DNA from: Pseudomonas sp. Irchel 3H7 | GTDB lineage: Bacteria > Pseudomonadota > Gammaproteobacteria > Pseudomonadales > Pseudomonadaceae | Assembly (NCBI RefSeq): GCF_900187605.1 | Contig: NZ_FYEA01000002.1 | Coordinates: 186,001-250,000 of the forward strand | Direction: 5' to 3' | DNA length: 64,000 nt | Shown: piece after piece, positions 56,231-64,000 of the stretch | Layout: each line of letters starts with the position of its first letter | Numbering within the stretch: the stretch's first letter is position 1 | Position numbers and translations under genes: made by a program | Notes under the pieces: model-generated | What the model was told of the DNA's origin: nothing | What the model saw: the letters and a program-made list of their open reading frames with translations, nothing else | Database searches by the model: none

Positions 56231-57103
56231 ATGAAGCCCAGTTTCGAGAAAATTCCCACCGAGGCCGATGCCTCTTGGACGCTGCTGAACCGGCGCTTAC
56301 CCGAGGCGATTCCGTTCGAGTGGCATCACCATCCCGAGTATGAGCTGACGCTGACGTTGAACAGCCGAGGCCATCGCTATATCAGCAATGACGTTGCGCC
56401 TTACGATGACGGGGATCTGATTCTGGTGGGGCCGAATGTGCCGCATAGCTGGTCTTCGGCGGAGTTGATTGATCCGCGGCAGCCGCACGTTGCGTTGGTC
56501 ATCTGGTTTTCGGCGGCGTGGGCGGAGTCGTTGGTGACGTTGTTCCCTGAGTTGGGGTCGGTTCGGCGGTTGCTCGCGGCGGCGGGGCATGCGTTGAGTT
56601 TCAGTGAGGACGCGTCTCGCGAGGTGCGGCCGGTGATTGAGGCGATGGTCGATCAGGAGCCGGCGGAGCGATTGATTGCGCTGCTGGCGGTGCTCGGCAA
56701 ACTGGCGAAAGACGTTGATGCCACGCGGATTCTCCCAGCGCCGAGCACGCAGGCCGGGAGCCCCATCGTCGAAGACCCGCGCATCCATCGAGTCCTGGAG
56801 TACCTGCATGGGCACTACGCCCAACCCGTCAGTATTCCTGCTTTGGCCGAGATGGCGTGCGTGAGCGTGTCGGCGTTCCATCGAATGTTTCGTCGTCACA
56901 CGCGCTGCACGGCGCTGGACTACATCGTGCGCTTACGGATCGGACATGCTTGTGCGCTGTTGATGCAAGGGCACACTACGGTTTCGCTGATCGCTGAGGC
57001 GGTTGGCTATTCGTCGTTGGCGCTGTTCAATCGTCAGTTCAAGGCGCAGAAAGGGCTGACCCCCTCGGAGTTTCGCCGCCAGCACGAGCATCATTTTCAC
57101 TAG
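56231..57103 (+). CDS. AraC-family regulator with cupin sensor
   Basis: A 290-residue regulator. The N-terminal cupin-like sensor (FEWHHHPEYELTLTLNSRGHRYI, LILVGPNVPHSW) is followed by a double HTH (VSIPALAEMACVSVSAFHRMFRRHT and VSLIAEAVGYSSLALFNRQFKAQKG). It precedes the YbiU-like gene by 129 nt on the same strand and probably controls it and the binding-protein gene. The effector is unknown. ATG 56231 fits the family start. Confidence 0.88.
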   Translation: MKPSFEKIPTEADASWTLLNRRLPEAIPFEWHHHPEYELTLTLNSRGHRYISNDVAPYDDGDLILVGPNVPHSWSSAELIDPRQPHVALVIWFSAAWAESLVTLFPELGSVRRLLAAAGHALSFSEDASREVRPVIEAMVDQEPAERLIALLAVLGKLAKDVDATRILPAPSTQAGSPIVEDPRIHRVLEYLHGHYAQPVSIPALAEMACVSVSAFHRMFRRHTRCTALDYIVRLRIGHACALLMQGHTTVSLIAEAVGYSSLALFNRQFKAQKGLTPSEFRRQHEHHFH

Positions 57104-57232
57104 GTCGATCGTCCCGGCCCATCCGGGCAAAACGCCACAATCGTATTACCTGACGCTTCAATCGAGGCTGCCGCGATAGCCCTCGGAAGTGCTTCCATAC
57201 CTGCCTGAATAACAAGAACAGCAGGTCATTCA

Positions 57233-58501
57233 ATGAGCAAATACCAGGCATTCGAAAGCGCAACGCTTCCCGGCGATTACCGAGCCAGCATCGTCAATAT
57301 GAAGCGCGCGCTGCGTGAGCAGATCGGCGATGTGGATGCGTTGTTCGCCCAGGTCAGTGAGTTTGTTGCTGGCGAAATCGCCTCAATCAAAGAGCAGGAA
57401 GCGCTCACAGGTTCGGCTTGGCCGGAGCTGGAGTTCGCTGACATTCTCGCGGCGAAAGTGAAGCCGCAGCAGTTGGCGTTGATCAAACGCCGGGGTTGCG
57501 TGGTGATCAGAAACCACTTTCCACGAGCGCAGGTGTTGAATTGGGACAAGGGCCTGCTGGAATACCTCGATAAAAACCACTTCGACACTGTTTACCGTGG
57601 CCCGGTTGACCAGTTTTTCGGCAACCTTGAGGGTTCACGTCCGGAGATTTTCCCGATCTATTGGTCTGCGTCGCAAATGCAGTTGCGTCAGGACGAGCGG
57701 ATGGGCGCCGCGCAATCGTTCCTCAATCGTCTTTGGAAAACTCAGTCGCACGGTCAGGAATGGTTCGACCCTGACGTCAATGCGCTGTATCCCGACCGGG
57801 TGCGGCGGCGCCCACCGGGCACGTATTCCAAAGGGCTGGGGCCGCACACCGATTCGGGTGCGTTGGAGCGCTGGTTGCATCCGGCGTACCTGAAGGTCTT
57901 CGACAAAATCTACAGCAACGATTTCAACGCCTACGACCCCTGGGACGCGGCGTTTCGTACCGAGGTTGATGAATACGCCTACAAGGACACGGTCAAGTGT
58001 TCCGCGTTTCGCACGTTTCAGGGGTGGACGGCGTTGTCTGACATGAAGGCGGATCAGGGCGTGCTGCATACCTTGCCGATTCCGAAAGCGATGGCGTACA
58101 TGCTGCTTCGCCCGTTGCTCGATGACGTGCCCGAGGATGAGTTGTGCGGCGTGGCGCCCGGCAAAGTGCTGCCGGTTTCAAGGCAATGGCATCCGCTGTT
58201 GGTCGACGGGCTGAGCCCGATTCCGGATGTGCAGGCGGGGGACTCGGTCTGGTGGCATTGCGATGTGATCCACAGCGTCGCGCCCGTGGACAACCAACAA
58301 GGTTGGGGCAACGTGATGTATGTGCCTGCGGCGCCGATGTGTCCGAAAAACCGGCGTTACGCCAAAGATGTATTCAGGGCATTTGAACGGGGCGCGTCGC
58401 CTGACGATTTTCCGCCTGAGCATTACGAAAAAAACTGGCAGGAACGCTTCAGTGTCGAAGGCTTGAATGCACTGGGGCGCGCGGGTCTTGGGCTCGAGTA
58501 A
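57233..58501 (+). CDS. ybiU: YbiU/DUF1479-family putative Fe(II)/2OG-type oxygenase
   Basis: A 422-residue protein of the DUF1479 family, which has a cupin/2OG-oxygenase fold. Possible iron ligands are HTDSGALERWLHP (H-x-D) and the C-terminal HCDVIHSVAP. The N-terminal ~100 residues are helical. The substrate is unknown. It is followed after 54 nt by a sugar-type ABC binding protein, so the pair may handle a carbohydrate or related compound. Confidence 0.85.
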   Translation: MSKYQAFESATLPGDYRASIVNMKRALREQIGDVDALFAQVSEFVAGEIASIKEQEALTGSAWPELEFADILAAKVKPQQLALIKRRGCVVIRNHFPRAQVLNWDKGLLEYLDKNHFDTVYRGPVDQFFGNLEGSRPEIFPIYWSASQMQLRQDERMGAAQSFLNRLWKTQSHGQEWFDPDVNALYPDRVRRRPPGTYSKGLGPHTDSGALERWLHPAYLKVFDKIYSNDFNAYDPWDAAFRTEVDEYAYKDTVKCSAFRTFQGWTALSDMKADQGVLHTLPIPKAMAYMLLRPLLDDVPEDELCGVAPGKVLPVSRQWHPLLVDGLSPIPDVQAGDSVWWHCDVIHSVAPVDNQQGWGNVMYVPAAPMCPKNRRYAKDVFRAFERGASPDDFPPEHYEKNWQERFSVEGLNALGRAGLGLE

Positions 58502-58555
58502 GTCATCGAACTGCACCGCTGAATCCGTTCAATAACAACAATAAAGGTATCGAAA

Positions 58556-59836
58556 ATGAACCGCATCAATCGCCTTGCTGCAATGGTTTCTTTGGCGTCA
58601 CTTTTCCCCTTCGTCGTCCACGCCGCTGAAAGCAAAGGCACCGTCGAGGTCGTTCATTACTGGACGTCCGGTGGCGAAGCCAAGTCGGTGGACGTGTTGA
58701 AGAAGATCATCCAGAGGGAGGGTTTCACTTGGCAGGACAGCGCCGTCGCCGGCGGCGGAGGTGGCGCGGCAATGACCGTGCTGAAAACTCGCGCGGTGTC
58801 GGGCAATCCGCCCTCGGCCGCACAGATCAAAGCGCCGGATATTCAGGAGTGGGGTCGGCTCGATTTGTTGACCAGCGTGGATGACGTCGCCAAGGCCAAC
58901 CATTGGGACAACCTGCTGCCCAGGACCATCGCCGACAGCATGAAATACGAAGGGCATTACGTCGCGGTGCCGGTGAACATTCATCGCATCAACTGGTTAT
59001 GGCTGAACCCGGTGGTGCTGAAAAAGGCCGGCGTGAGCAAGGCGCCGGCTACTCTGGAAGAGCTGTATGCCGCTGGCGACAAGCTCAAGGCAGCGGGTTT
59101 TATCGCCATCGCCCATGGCGGCCAGGCCTGGCAGGACACCACCGTTTTTGAGAATCTGCTGCTGAGCGTCATGGGTGCTGACGGGTTCAAGAAAGCCTTT
59201 ATTGATGTCGATGAGGCGACTCTCACCGGGCCAAAAATGACCGAGGTGTTTGCTGCATTGCACAAATTGCAGGGTTATCTGGATCCCGACGGCAATGGTC
59301 AGGACTGGAATCTGGAAACCGCCAAAGTCATCAACGGCAAGGCCGGTATGCAGATCATGGGTGACTGGGCGAAAAGCGAATGGACGGCGGCCGGCAAGCA
59401 AGCCGATGTCGATTACCTGTGCGTACCGTTTCCCGGCTCGCAGGGCGTTTACAGCTACACGATTGATTCGCTCGCGATGTTCAAATTGGCCACAAAGAAC
59501 GACAACCCCGGCAACATTGCTGCTCGTGATGATCTGGCCAAGGTCGCGCTGGAGCCGGAGTTTCAATATGTCTTCAACCAGAACAAAGGCTCCATTCCAG
59601 TGATTAAAGGGCTGGACATGAGCCGATTCGACAGCTGCGCTCAGGCCTCGGCGAAGGATTTTGCCAACGCCGAAAAGACCGGCTCACTGGCGCCGAGCAT
59701 GGCGTTTAATATGTCGACATCGCAGGCCGTGCAGGGCGCGGTGTTTGATGTGGTGACGCACTTCATGAATGACAAAGATGCTGATCCGGCAAAGGCCGGA
59801 AAGCAGTTGTTGGCGGCGATCAGAGCTGCGCTGTAG
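58556..59836 (+). CDS. Orphan carbohydrate ABC transporter substrate-binding protein
   Basis: A 426-residue extracellular solute-binding protein (family 1) with a signal peptide ([18 protein letters not shown]). [24 protein letters not shown] and [22 protein letters not shown] are typical of glucose/mannose-type binding proteins (GtsA-like). No permease or ATPase gene follows; the next 225 nt contain no gene and end in a hairpin. It may work with permeases encoded elsewhere. Confidence 0.88.
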   Translation: MNRINRLAAMVSLASLFPFVVHAAESKGTVEVVHYWTSGGEAKSVDVLKKIIQREGFTWQDSAVAGGGGGAAMTVLKTRAVSGNPPSAAQIKAPDIQEWGRLDLLTSVDDVAKANHWDNLLPRTIADSMKYEGHYVAVPVNIHRINWLWLNPVVLKKAGVSKAPATLEELYAAGDKLKAAGFIAIAHGGQAWQDTTVFENLLLSVMGADGFKKAFIDVDEATLTGPKMTEVFAALHKLQGYLDPDGNGQDWNLETAKVINGKAGMQIMGDWAKSEWTAAGKQADVDYLCVPFPGSQGVYSYTIDSLAMFKLATKNDNPGNIAARDDLAKVALEPEFQYVFNQNKGSIPVIKGLDMSRFDSCAQASAKDFANAEKTGSLAPSMAFNMSTSQAVQGAVFDVVTHFMNDKDADPAKAGKQLLAAIRAAL

Positions 59837-60021
59837 GGCGAGAGGCTTTCCGGTTGGTCGCGGGGGACGGTCGGGGTTGATGAGGCGGGGCGGACGACGT
59901 TGAGTTTTGTGTGGGGCTGGCTGTCGGGAGCGAGTGGGGGCGGGGAGTCGAATTATGTTGAGGTTGTTGGGGAATAGTTGAGCGGGATTTACGGCTGTTG
60001 GATTTCGGTTGGATGAGCTGA

Positions 60022-60050
60022 CGCGTAGCCGAATGGTTTTCGGCTACGCG
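60022..60050. terminator. Hairpin between convergent genes
   Basis: CGCGTAGCCGA and TCGGCTACGCG form an 11-bp perfect stem with a 7-nt loop between the binding-protein gene (ends 59836) and the convergent TetR gene (ends 60061). The T run is weak on both sides, but position suggests a shared terminator. Confidence 0.6.
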
Positions 60051-60060
60051 AGCCCTTCAA

Positions 60061-60696
60061 TTACTGCAATTCCACCAATGTCTCACTCACCGCCATCACA
60101 TCCCACGTCCGCATCACCTGCGTAATCGCCGCATCAATGTTTTCAATCGGCGTGTTATCCCGAGCAAGGATGGAAATCCCCTGCAGGAAACTGTCGAACA
60201 CCGTGGCCATGGCGGCCGCGTTCGTATCGTCCGCTAACAGTCCTTCACTCACCCCACGCTCGACACACGCCACAATCCCGGCGCGGGTTCGTGCGCGGGA
60301 GTGGGTGAGGGCTTGAGCGACGTGGGCGTTTTCCGGGCTTGGGGCGCTCATAACGCCGAGGGTGACCATGCAGCCTTTCGGATGCCCGTCGTCGCATTGC
60401 ATGCGTGCTGACCGGCGCAGTGCGGTTTCGATGGCTTGGCGTGGCGGCAGGCTTTCGTCCCACAGGCATTCGGTGACTTGGGCGAAGGTCGCCAGGTAAC
60501 GCTGCACGCATTCGTCGAACAAGGCTTCTTTGGAGCCGAACGCGGCGTAGAAGCTGGGGGCGGAGATGCCGCCGCCCAGTTCAGCCTTCAGCAGTGAAAG
60601 GGATGTCGAGTCGTAGCCGTGTTGCCAGAACAATTGCATGGCCTGGTCGACGGCGTCGTCACGATCGAATGCGCGGGGGCGGCCGGTTCTGGCCAT
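60061..60696 (-). CDS. TetR-family transcriptional regulator
   Basis: A 211-residue repressor. The HTH lies near residues 10-55 (RAFDRDDAVDQAMQLFWQHGYDSTSLSLLKAELGGGISAPSFYAAFGSKEALF). ATG 60696 is used; an upstream start lacks family character. Divergent from the MFS gene; two 14-nt direct repeats in the 131-nt gap are candidate binding sites. Probably represses the MFS transporter gene. Confidence 0.9.
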   Translation of the reverse strand: MARTGRPRAFDRDDAVDQAMQLFWQHGYDSTSLSLLKAELGGGISAPSFYAAFGSKEALFDECVQRYLATFAQVTECLWDESLPPRQAIETALRRSARMQCDDGHPKGCMVTLGVMSAPSPENAHVAQALTHSRARTRAGIVACVERGVSEGLLADDTNAAAMATVFDSFLQGISILARDNTPIENIDAAITQVMRTWDVMAVSETLVELQ

Positions 60697-60731
60697 AGCT
60701 GAAACTCCTCGGAAAGTGATTTGGATACTAG

Positions 60732-60800
60732 TCGATACATAAGTCGTTGACAACGTGCCTTGGCTGCCGCCAGTATTCTATATCGATCGGTATGCAAGTC
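60732..60800. promoter_or_regulatory. Direct-repeat candidate operator for TetR
   Basis: TCGATACATAAGTC (60732-60745) and TCGGTATGCAAGTC (60787-60800) match at 10 of 14 positions and share TCG-n-TA and AAGTC. They lie in the shared promoter region of tetR and the MFS gene. Confidence 0.5.
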
Positions 60801-60827
60801 TGATTTTCCAAACTCAAGGAGTTTCCC

Positions 60828-62045
60828 GTGACACCTTCATTGACTCTAACGGCTGCGCCCAAACGCCTGCCCATTGGCGCCTTGCTGGCGCTGGCCATGA
60901 CCGGATTCATCTGCATCGTCACCGAAACCTTGCCCGCCGGGCTGTTGCCGCTGATCAGCGACGGCCTGGCGATTTCACCTTCCATGGCCGGGCAGATGGT
61001 CACCGCGTATGCGCTGGGCTCGGTGCTGGCGGTGATCCCGATGACCATCGCCACTCGCGGCTGGCGTCGGCGCAATGTGTTGTTGCTGACGATTCTCGGT
61101 TTTCTGCTGTTCAATTCGATCACGGCGCTGTCGTCTCACTATGGTGTGACGCTGGTGGCGCGCTTCTTCGCCGGAGTCTCGGCAGGGTTGGCGTGGAGCC
61201 TGTTGGCCGGTTATGCGCGGCGAATGGTCGAGCCGGATCAGCAGGGTAAGGCGTTGGCGCTGGCCATGGTCGGCACGCCGATTGCCCTGTCTTTGGGCGT
61301 GCCGCTCGGCACATGGCTGGGAGGGCTGGTCGGTTGGCGTACGACGTTCGGCATCATGTCCGGGCTGACTTTGATTTTGATTGTATGGGTGCTGGTGAAG
61401 GTCCCCGACTTTCCACCGCAGCCTGCGCATCAGCGCCTGTCGCTGCGCGATGTGCTGACGACGCCCGGCGTCCGACCGGTGCTGGCAGTGGTGATCAGCT
61501 GGATGCTGGCGCACAACATTCTCTACACCTACATCGCCCCGTTTGTGGCGCCGGCGGGGCTGGCGGATCGCGTGGATCTGGTGTTGTTGGTGTTTGGTCT
61601 CGCAGCGTTGGCGGGGATCTGGCTGACGGCGAAACTGGTTGAGCCGCTGTTGCGCAAGACCGTGCTGGTGAGCCTGGCGACGTTTGCATTGGTTTGCGTG
61701 GTGTTTGGCTTTTGGGGACAAATGCCGCAGGTGATTTACCTCGGCGTGTTGGTGTGGGGATTGAGTTTTGGCGGCGCGGCGACTTTGTTGCAGACGGCAC
61801 TGGCGGATGCTGCCGGTGATGGCGCCGATGTCGCACTGTCGTTGAATGTGGTGGCGTGGAACAGCGCGATTGCCGGCAGCGGGGTGGTCGGCGGGGTGTT
61901 GCTCGACCGCTGGGGTGTCGCCTCGTTTCCATGGGCCATGGTGGTGCTGGTGAGCGTGGGATTTGTCATTGCCTTTGGCGCACGGGTGCACGGGTTCAGG
62001 TCGGGGCCGCGTGTTGCAGGAGCGGCTGCGGTTGCCGGGCACTGA
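60828..62045 (+). CDS. MFS efflux transporter (DHA1/AraJ-like)
   Basis: A 405-residue, 12-helix major facilitator. TM1 region [18 protein letters not shown] and the [14 protein letters not shown] loop are typical of the AraJ/SotB/purine-efflux group of DHA1 exporters. Transport direction (efflux) and substrate are inferred from the family only. The start is GTG 60828 or a nearby equivalent after AAGGAG. Divergent from the TetR gene. Confidence 0.88.
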   Translation: MTPSLTLTAAPKRLPIGALLALAMTGFICIVTETLPAGLLPLISDGLAISPSMAGQMVTAYALGSVLAVIPMTIATRGWRRRNVLLLTILGFLLFNSITALSSHYGVTLVARFFAGVSAGLAWSLLAGYARRMVEPDQQGKALALAMVGTPIALSLGVPLGTWLGGLVGWRTTFGIMSGLTLILIVWVLVKVPDFPPQPAHQRLSLRDVLTTPGVRPVLAVVISWMLAHNILYTYIAPFVAPAGLADRVDLVLLVFGLAALAGIWLTAKLVEPLLRKTVLVSLATFALVCVVFGFWGQMPQVIYLGVLVWGLSFGGAATLLQTALADAAGDGADVALSLNVVAWNSAIAGSGVVGGVLLDRWGVASFPWAMVVLVSVGFVIAFGARVHGFRSGPRVAGAAAVAGH

Positions 62046-62260
62046 TGCCCGGACGCGCGCACTGCGTGGGCCTCGAGGGCGACCACGAATCAATTGCTTT
62101 GTCAGTGATTACAGCGGCCGAAGGATTACGGGTTTGTTGCTCGATGAAGCCAATCAGGTTTCAGCGCGTCAGTAGTTCTATTGGCTCAGCCCCTTGGAAT
62201 CCGCCAACCCGCCCTCATAACAAGTGCTACACCCAACACCCCCGAGAGGAACGACAAGCC

Positions 62261-62767
62261 ATGACCAGTCAAACCGAAACCGCCATCCTTGCCGGCGGCT
62301 GCTTCTGGGGCATGCAGGATCTGCTGCGACGCTATCCCGGCGTGTTGCAAACCCGCGTCGGTTACAGCGGCGGCGACGTGCCGAACGCTACTTATCGCAA
62401 CCATGGTGACCACGCTGAAGCCATCGAGATTACCTTCGATCCGACGGTGATCAGCTACCGACAGATCCTTGAATTCTTTTTCCAGATTCACGACCCGAGC
62501 ACGCCCAACCGTCAGGGTAATGACCTCGGTCGCAGCTACCGTTCGGCGATTTATTATCTCAGCGAAGAACAGCGCGACATCGCCGAGGATACGGCTGCCG
62601 ATGTCGACGCCTCAAAACTGTGGCCGGGTCGCGTGGTCACCGAAATCGAACCGGCGGGGCCGTTCTGGGAAGCGGAGCCGGAGCATCAGGATTACCTCGA
62701 GCGCATTCCGAATGGCTACACCTGCCATTTCATTCGGCCGAACTGGAAGCTGCCGAAACGCGCGTGA
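62261..62767 (+). CDS. msrA: Peptide methionine-(S)-sulfoxide reductase
   Basis: A 168-residue MsrA. The catalytic motif [11 protein letters not shown] lies near residue 12, and [28 protein letters not shown] matches the family's substrate region. There is no C-terminal recycling Cys pair, and a single Cys (YTCHF) lies near the end, so regeneration may differ from E. coli MsrA. The frame is open upstream to 61856 but ATG 62261 with GAGAGGA fits. It repairs oxidised methionine in the cytoplasm. Confidence 0.93.
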   Translation: MTSQTETAILAGGCFWGMQDLLRRYPGVLQTRVGYSGGDVPNATYRNHGDHAEAIEITFDPTVISYRQILEFFFQIHDPSTPNRQGNDLGRSYRSAIYYLSEEQRDIAEDTAADVDASKLWPGRVVTEIEPAGPFWEAEPEHQDYLERIPNGYTCHFIRPNWKLPKRA

Positions 62768-62801
62768 GTCCAAAACGTCCTTAACCACCAGAACCTCGAA
62801 T

Positions 62802-63032
62802 ATGAATCATGAACTTTGGCTGGACCCTGATGGCTGTCAGACCTTTTGTCTGGCCGGTGCTCAAGGTGATAGTGCGCGGGCACTTATGGATTCGGACGCG
62901 AAGCTTGTTTGGGAGGTCGAGGCTGACAGTCATTTCGAAGCGATGACCAAGTACTATGCGCACATGCAGTGGGGCGAGTACCGGACCGACTTTCCCGAAC
63001 AAGACAAGACGTCCTACAGAGACCTGGGCTGA
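62802..63032 (+). CDS. Hypothetical small protein
   Basis: A 76-residue acidic protein (MNHELWLDPDGCQTFCLAG...). Function unknown. Starts 34 nt after msrA on the same strand and may be co-transcribed. Ribosome-binding site is weak. Confidence 0.62.
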   Translation: MNHELWLDPDGCQTFCLAGAQGDSARALMDSDAKLVWEVEADSHFEAMTKYYAHMQWGEYRTDFPEQDKTSYRDLG

Positions 63033-63158
63033 GCGACCTGTCGCCATCCAGCGCCAGCACATAAGCACTGACATTGAGCTGTCGATGCAACTGGGCTGAA
63101 GCGCTCTTTTCGGGGCCATCTGTTGCAGGATGGCGCCCGAGTGGAGCGGCAACGGTGT

Positions 63159-63620
63159 TCAATTCACACGCGTACTCACGACTTCCCCGGTGGCGGTGTC
63201 TTCCAGCCAGACTTGCAGACGATTGAGGCCAACGTATTGCGAGCGTGCCATGATTTTCTGGCCCGGCTTGCCATCGAACTTCAGATCCGCATACATGAAA
63301 TGTTGCGGCAGTCGGTATTCCAGTTGAATCGTGTAGGTGCCCGGTTTCAGCACCGCGCGCTGCGGCGAATCGTTCTTGTAGTAGTACGTGGAGAACGGGA
63401 TATTGCCGACTTTTTCATCGTTGATCCGGATGATGTTCAGGTTCGGCTGAAGATCGGCAAAGTGCCGCTGGGGCCGGCCGGCATAGGTGTCGGTTTCGAC
63501 CACGGTGTAGCGCGACTCGTCTGCTGCGGTGGTGACGCCGACGTTGGAGTACGCCGGCATTTCTGCGCAACCTTGCAGGCCCAACAGCGCCATGATCAAG
63601 GGAAGGACAATCTTTTTCAT
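63159..63620 (-). CDS. DUF2846-family lipoprotein
   Basis: A 153-residue protein with lipobox LQGC (Cys 18) and a beta-rich body (YTVVETDTYAGRPQRHF..., STYYYKNDSPQRAVLKPGTYTIQLEYR) like DUF2846 lipoproteins. Probably anchored in an envelope membrane facing the periplasm; function unknown. Confidence 0.82.
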   Translation of the reverse strand: MKKIVLPLIMALLGLQGCAEMPAYSNVGVTTAADESRYTVVETDTYAGRPQRHFADLQPNLNIIRINDEKVGNIPFSTYYYKNDSPQRAVLKPGTYTIQLEYRLPQHFMYADLKFDGKPGQKIMARSQYVGLNRLQVWLEDTATGEVVSTRVN

Positions 63621-63724
63621 CGATAAAACCTGTTTTTACTCAAAGTTGATTCACGATCAGACGGGCGTCTGACGCTGTTGATTTGCTGATTGCGAGCGGG
63701 TGTTTGCCAACAGAGCGCCAGCGC

Positions 63725-64000
63725 TCAAGCCTTGCCCAAGCCAAACAGTGAACGCAGCTTGCTGCCCCAACTGCGCTCATAGAAGGGCGTCGTTTGCTTG
63801 AGAAAGTAATCGCTCAGCCCCGACTCACCTTCGCAGACGCGGTACAGGTCAACGGGTTCGCCCGACGGCGCCGTGTCCCCGGCGACATTGCCGGCTTCAC
63901 GCATGACCCGCTGAACATCGCCGTCCGCCTCGATCCCGACGATCAAGTGCGGTTTTTCGTCCACCGAAGTGTCGTGCATCAACGCGAGAAAACCGCGTTT
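63725..64000 (-). CDS. SseB C-terminal-domain-like protein (5' end beyond window)
   Basis: The visible 91 codons end ...YERSWGSKLRSLFGLGKA and include FLALMHDTSVDEKPHLIVGIEADGDVQRVM. This resembles the C-terminal domain of enhanced serine sensitivity protein SseB. The frame stays open to the window edge, so the internal ATGs near 63982 are probably not the start. Assignment is from memory and moderate. Confidence 0.65.
   Translation of the reverse strand, partial: KRGFLALMHDTSVDEKPHLIVGIEADGDVQRVMREAGNVAGDTAPSGEPVDLYRVCEGESGLSDYFLKQTTPFYERSWGSKLRSLFGLGKA

Noticed and set aside
59837..60060. Search for a permease remnant after the sugar-binding protein
   Set aside because: No membrane-segment-coding stretch is visible in any frame; only a hairpin at 60022-60050.
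60975..62093. 372-codon minus-strand frame
   Set aside because: Antisense to the MFS transporter; Arg/His/Gln-rich shadow composition.

Overview
The window looks like a chromosomal segment of a fluorescent-group Pseudomonas. The evidence is the high GC content, Pseudomonas-type REP elements (core GTGGGAGCTGGCTTGCCAGCGA), typical small families (DUF6124, DUF6555), a cobalamin-riboswitch btuB, GlxA/AraC-type regulators and a passenger/beta-barrel autotransporter. I saw no rRNA, tRNA, CRISPR array, integrase or intact insertion sequence. All identifications come from reading the sequence and from memory of families; no search was run.

Layout. 1-6.8 kb (minus strand): a truncated MocR-type regulator, a PchB-like chorismate-mutase fold enzyme, a DAO-family oxidoreductase, and a cobalamin uptake operon (riboswitch - btuB - thioredoxin-like 2Fe-2S protein - BtuF-like binding protein). 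6.9-10.8 kb: a large autotransporter. 10.9-20.7 kb: ordinary metabolic and small genes, a DUF6124 gene with a long structured leader, and a frameshifted AraC regulator. 21-24.2 kb: GABA-type permease, GlxA-family regulator, PaaI-type thioesterase. 24.5-31.8 kb: an accessory island with a 438-aa unknown protein, the dynamin-like GTPase RdcA (CrfC/YjdA), its partner RdcB (YjcZ), a patatin phospholipase, a GIY-YIG protein and an AT-rich membrane protein. 32-38.8 kb: ABC exporter, esterase, TspO and a CSS-EAL phosphodiesterase. 39.2-42.4 kb: a secreted tyrosine-phosphatase/autotransporter fusion followed by an array of about nine 130-bp REP-pair units. 44.6-51.9 kb: a LysR-governed cluster of hydrolases, carboxymuconolactone-decarboxylase-like protein, cupin, two aldo/keto reductases and a flavodoxin. 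52.3-54.5 kb: an orphan PAAR / putative toxin / putative immunity cassette. 54.6-64 kb: a second DUF6124 gene with the same leader, AraC + YbiU-like oxygenase + orphan sugar-binding protein, a TetR/MFS pair, msrA, a lipoprotein and a partial SseB-like gene.

Three items stand out. First, the two DUF6124 genes (14.8 and 54.6 kb) share an approximately 325-nt leader whose hairpins show compensatory changes between copies and whose internal segment can pair with the Shine-Dalgarno region in both copies, although the paired sequences differ completely. This is a strong candidate for an undescribed cis-regulatory RNA. Second, the tightly overlapping rdcA-rdcB-patatin-GIY-YIG operon is a candidate membrane-acting or second-messenger-linked defence or stress system. 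Third, one LysR-type palindrome (TGAG-N5-CTCA core) occurs upstream of three transcription units of the 44.6-51.9 kb cluster, which suggests a single local regulon.
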